Shown: positions 61,735 to 64,000 of the stretch, in pieces | How the letters are laid out: each line of letters opens with the position of its first letter | Numbering within the stretch: the first letter of the stretch is position 1 | From: Lachnospiraceae bacterium | Lineage (GTDB): Bacteria; Bacillota_A; Clostridia; Lachnospirales; Lachnospiraceae | Length of the DNA stretch: 64,000 bases | Assembly: GCA_028694115.1 (NCBI GenBank) | Contig: JAQUUB010000016.1 | Location: 10,425 to 74,424 of the forward strand | Direction of reading: 5' to 3' | Translations under genes and position numbers: made by a program | Notes under the pieces: model-generated | The model's database searches: none | The model's input: only the letters and a program-made list of their open reading frames with translations | Told to the model about the DNA's origin: nothing

Positions 61735-61834
61735 GATACCATATTGATATAAACTATTCTTAGAATCAAAAACTCATTTGTTTTTGTAGGAGCGGCGTTG
61801 CGACGGCGCTCTAGTTTTAAGTTTAGGAGGAAAG

Positions 61835-62413
61835 ATGGCAAATATCAATGGCATTGAGATAAAAGCAATAAAAACTTTTCTTGGAACGGAAGGTTACGCG
61901 AGACAAGGCAACGTTTACTTAGACAAAAAGAAGATGGGTTTCTTTTCAGAAGATGGTAATGGCGGTTGTGATTGGATAGAGTTTGAATGTGACAAAGAAG
62001 TTAAGGAGCTATTTTTTAGAAGAGTAAGAGCTCACTATAAAAAATATCCGGCTTTGGATTATATGAAGATTTATGATATGACGATTGAAGAGTATGTAAA
62101 ACAAGAAAATAAATTGCCAGTCACGACATTTGAGCAGGAATCCAATGATATCATAATGGAATATTTTATGGAGAAACTGCTTAATCTAAGAGAGTTTGAA
62201 CAAGATTATAGGAATGCAGTTAAAAAGGGCTATTCGGAGCTAATATCCATTAAGTATATTTCCTTATCGGGAAATGCACTTCCATTAGATGAAGTTTACT
62301 ATACTAATGGAACACACGAATCTTTTAAGAAGGTTGAAAATGCCGCAAAAGAAAAGTCAATAACAGTGATTGTAGAGTCGTATACTAGTCCGAAAGATTT
62401 TATCATAATGTAA
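61835..62413 (+). CDS. Hypothetical protein in the mobile/defence region
   Basis: The 192-residue product starts MANINGIEIKAIKTFLGTEG, then has YLDKKKMGFFSEDGNGGCDW and a helical C-terminal half (NDIIMEYFMEKLLNLREFE). AGGAGG precedes ATG. No catalytic motif, membrane segment or signal peptide is visible. I recognise the general type only as a protein seen on clostridial mobile elements, and a function cannot be given. It sits between the Nudix gene and an HTH gene, and 61680-61834 upstream contains two hairpin-forming sequences. Confidence 0.7.
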   Translation: MANINGIEIKAIKTFLGTEGYARQGNVYLDKKKMGFFSEDGNGGCDWIEFECDKEVKELFFRRVRAHYKKYPALDYMKIYDMTIEEYVKQENKLPVTTFEQESNDIIMEYFMEKLLNLREFEQDYRNAVKKGYSELISIKYISLSGNALPLDEVYYTNGTHESFKKVENAAKEKSITVIVESYTSPKDFIIM

Positions 62414-62441
62414 TAAAATTTCTAATGAAAGGGAAATGTGC

Positions 62442-62777
62442 ATGAAAGTAGATTTTGAGTATCCGGTGATTGATGCTAAACGAACTGGTTCTTGGCTACG
62501 TTATCTTTGTAAATGTAAGAATCTAACGGTGAGAGATATACAAAGAAATCTTCATATTACATCTAATCAAGCAATTTATGATTGGTTCAACGGAAAAACG
62601 CTTCCTTCATTAAATAATATGTATGCACTTAGCCGTTTAATAAATGTTCCAATGGAACAAATGTTGTTAAATGAAAAGCAAAGATTATCTGTGTGTGATT
62701 TGTATTTTACAGTTACCAACAATAGAATGAAACGTTTGTTAGAATATACGAGACGTTTCCAGGCATGTGCTGGATAA
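62442..62777 (+). CDS. HTH (XRE-like) DNA-binding protein
   Basis: The 111-residue product has a Cro/CI-type helix-turn-helix: TGSWLRYLCKCKNLTVRDIQRNL, ITSNQAIYDWFNGKTLPSLNNMYALSRLINVPMEQML. The C-terminal 30 residues are basic and helical. The start at 62442 is favoured because GGGA lies at 62431-62434; ATG 62436 is too close to it. Similar small HTH genes accompany serine-recombinase elements in clostridia, which fits the decayed recombinase downstream. The target is unknown. Confidence 0.8.
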   Translation: MKVDFEYPVIDAKRTGSWLRYLCKCKNLTVRDIQRNLHITSNQAIYDWFNGKTLPSLNNMYALSRLINVPMEQMLLNEKQRLSVCDLYFTVTNNRMKRLLEYTRRFQACAG

Positions 62778-62962
62778 ATTTAAATATAGAATTAGGTGTA
62801 AGAAGAAAAATTATACTTGAAAGAATACATGTTCTTGCATAAATCTAGATACAACTTAATAAAAGTGACTACTGAGCCACAGATCCACATAGAGATTCAA
62901 CATGTTTGAATCCGTTATAGGGCAAGTTTATAATCGCAACCTATATCCACGAGATACCAAAT

Positions 62963-63012
62963 TGCCAGAGTAAGATGTTAGTAAAATACTAGCTCTTATT
63001 CTGGCATTTTTT
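62963..63012 (+). terminator. Terminator after the HTH gene
   Basis: TGCCAGAGTAAGA (62963-62975) pairs with TCTTATTCTGGCA (62994-63006, one G-T pair), followed by T6. Apart from this hairpin I see nothing in the gene-free stretch 62778-63080. Confidence 0.85.
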
Positions 63013-63080
63013 ATGTTTAAAAATGGACTTACGAAGTCGTGCTATGAAGCCAAAATAGACCTACAAGGTAGAGATACACA

Positions 63081-63253
63081 ATGAAAACACTACAGGCCCA
63101 TGTGGATGCTTATCTGAAAGATAAAAGACCAGTTTTACAGGTAATAGAAAAAGCAGCAAAGCAAAGCAAAGAAGAAAAGGCTTTGAAAGAAAGCTTGCGA
63201 AATATCAAGGTAAAATCGGTGAGTTGGATTATCAAGAAACCGAGATTTATTAA
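63081..63253 (+). pseudogene. Frameshifted fragment of a large serine recombinase coiled-coil region
   Basis: The first frame encodes VDAYLKDKRPVLQVIEKAAKQ and SKEEKALKES, a basic coiled-coil like that near the C-terminus of TnpX-type recombinases. A one-base shift near 63183-63195 would continue it as KYQGKIGELDYQETEIY up to a TAA at 63251-63253. The pieces before and after are missing. Its stop overlaps the ATG of the next recombinase fragment, which suggests a deletion or rearrangement between recombinase genes. Confidence 0.55.
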
Positions 63254-64000
63254 TGTTACTAAATTATGTGAGTGCAGATGAAGAATTAAAGGGCAATACT
63301 ATTTTGCAATTTGTCGATGATGGTTATAGTGGAACGAATCTAAATCGCCCGGGTATGCAGGATATGTTAAAAAGAGTTCGGGAAGAGCAGATTAAGTGTG
63401 TCATTGTGAACGACTTTTCAAGATTTTCCCGTGACCATATTGAACTGGGAAGTCATATTGAACAGATATTTCCATTCATGGATGTAAGATTTATAGCAGT
63501 AAATGATGAATAGGACAGTAAAGAAACGCTAGGTGGAATTAGTGGTCTTAGCGACCGATTTAAGATGCTTATTTATGATTATTACAGTAAGGATCTATCA
63601 GAAAAAGTTAAGACCTCTATGGCTGCTTTAAAAAAGCAAGGGAAGTTTGTTGGTGGACATGCTCTCTTTGGATATATTAAAGATCCAGCGGATAAATCAA
63701 AGATATTGGTAGATGATGTGGCTGCCAGGGTTATTAGAAAAATATTCAAAATGGCGCTAGACGGTAACTCCTTATATCAAATCAGTAAGATTTTGAATGA
63801 GGAAGGAATTATAACTCCGGCTATCTATATGAAACAGGCAGTTGGAAGAGTGGATGGTAATTTTAAGAATCACCCCCAGCAAAACTGGACCGTGAGCAAA
63901 GTGAAAAGAATTTTGGATAATGAAATGTATCTTGGAAATATGGTCCAGGGTAAATTAAAGTCAACCGGTGTTGGTTCTAAACGGCAGGTCCATGTTCCGG
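63253..64000 (+). pseudogene. Large serine recombinase, N-terminally truncated with an in-frame TAG; runs off the window
   Basis: The frame starts at LLNYVSADEELKGNTILQF and continues with the resolvase core (FVDDGYSGTNLNRPGMQDML, VIVNDFSRFSRDHIELG, FPFMDVRFIAVNDE). A TAG at 63511-63513 replaces what is usually a Tyr codon in ND-x-Y-DS. The same frame then goes on through DSKETLGGISGLSDRFK, SEKVKTSMAALKKQGKFVGG and the Recombinase domain to base 64000. The first 40 or so residues, including the catalytic Ser, are missing. It is therefore inactive. It belongs to the TnpX/TndX-like group of excision enzymes of clostridial mobile elements. Confidence 0.9.

Noticed and set aside
1..64000. CRISPR arrays, tRNA and rRNA genes
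   Set aside because: No regularly spaced direct repeats and no cloverleaf or rRNA-like sequence were seen in the intergenic regions; the only tandem array is the coding 21-bp repeat at the start.

Overview
The window is low-GC DNA from an anaerobic, spore-forming Firmicute, most likely a Lachnospiraceae-type Clostridium. That placement is inferred from gene content: a cotJABC spore-coat operon, an anaerobic ribonucleotide reductase (NrdD/NrdG), an [FeFe]-hydrogenase-like protein, a tyrosine T-box, a class I cyclic-di-GMP riboswitch and a sortase-anchored Cna-B adhesin. Nearly all genes lie on the plus strand; cotJABC, the DUF1292 gene, a TetR gene and an IS110 transposase are on the minus strand.

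Layout. 1-11.4 kb is a cell-surface region: the 3' part of a giant Cna-B adhesin with an SPLTG sorting signal, a c-di-GMP-I riboswitch with terminator in front of a secreted CAP protein, and a secreted papain-like protease with Ig-like domains. 11.6-20.7 kb is housekeeping: a zinc-ribbon membrane protein, T-box-controlled tyrS with a small membrane protein and a HAD phosphatase, an aminotransferase, then nrdD-nrdG-dut behind tandem NrdR boxes, and degV. 20.7-21.8 kb is cotJCBA. 22-25.9 kb is a GldA/GldFG/DUF4340 ABC export cassette. 25.9-31.1 kb holds Fur-controlled feoAB, a [FeFe]-hydrogenase-like protein and a MATE pump. 31.2-40 kb has gltX, a UvrD-type helicase, DUF1292, a degenerate sirtuin next to a catalytically dead GH13 protein, TraX, DUF5662 and trpS. 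40-48 kb has UPF0303, an M20 amidohydrolase, homoserine dehydrogenase, a polar amino-acid ABC transporter, an RsmH paralogue, an Fe-S aldo/keto reductase and an HTH-desulfoferrodoxin fusion.

48-58 kb is more accessory: TetR / YdhR-like / glycosyltransferase, amtB-glnK with an attenuator-like leader, PadR with a metallo-beta-lactamase-fold protein, a nitroreductase, an IS110 element with a candidate bridge-RNA leader, and an SPFH protein with two small partners. 58-64 kb is a likely defence or mobile region: a PLD-DEAD-DUF3427 helicase with a Nudix hydrolase, an orphan protein, an HTH protein and a decayed large serine recombinase running off the end.

The less expected signals are: (i) a c-di-GMP-responsive secreted-protein and protease unit beside a giant adhesin; (ii) adjacent sirtuin-like and GH13-like genes that have both lost catalytic motifs; (iii) two families of short dispersed repeats with compensatory stem changes, placed just upstream of start codons; (iv) a 12-nt string shared by the IS110 leader and its flank, 11 nt of which also occurs in one dispersed repeat; (v) an HTH-superoxide-reductase-like fusion with an altered iron site.
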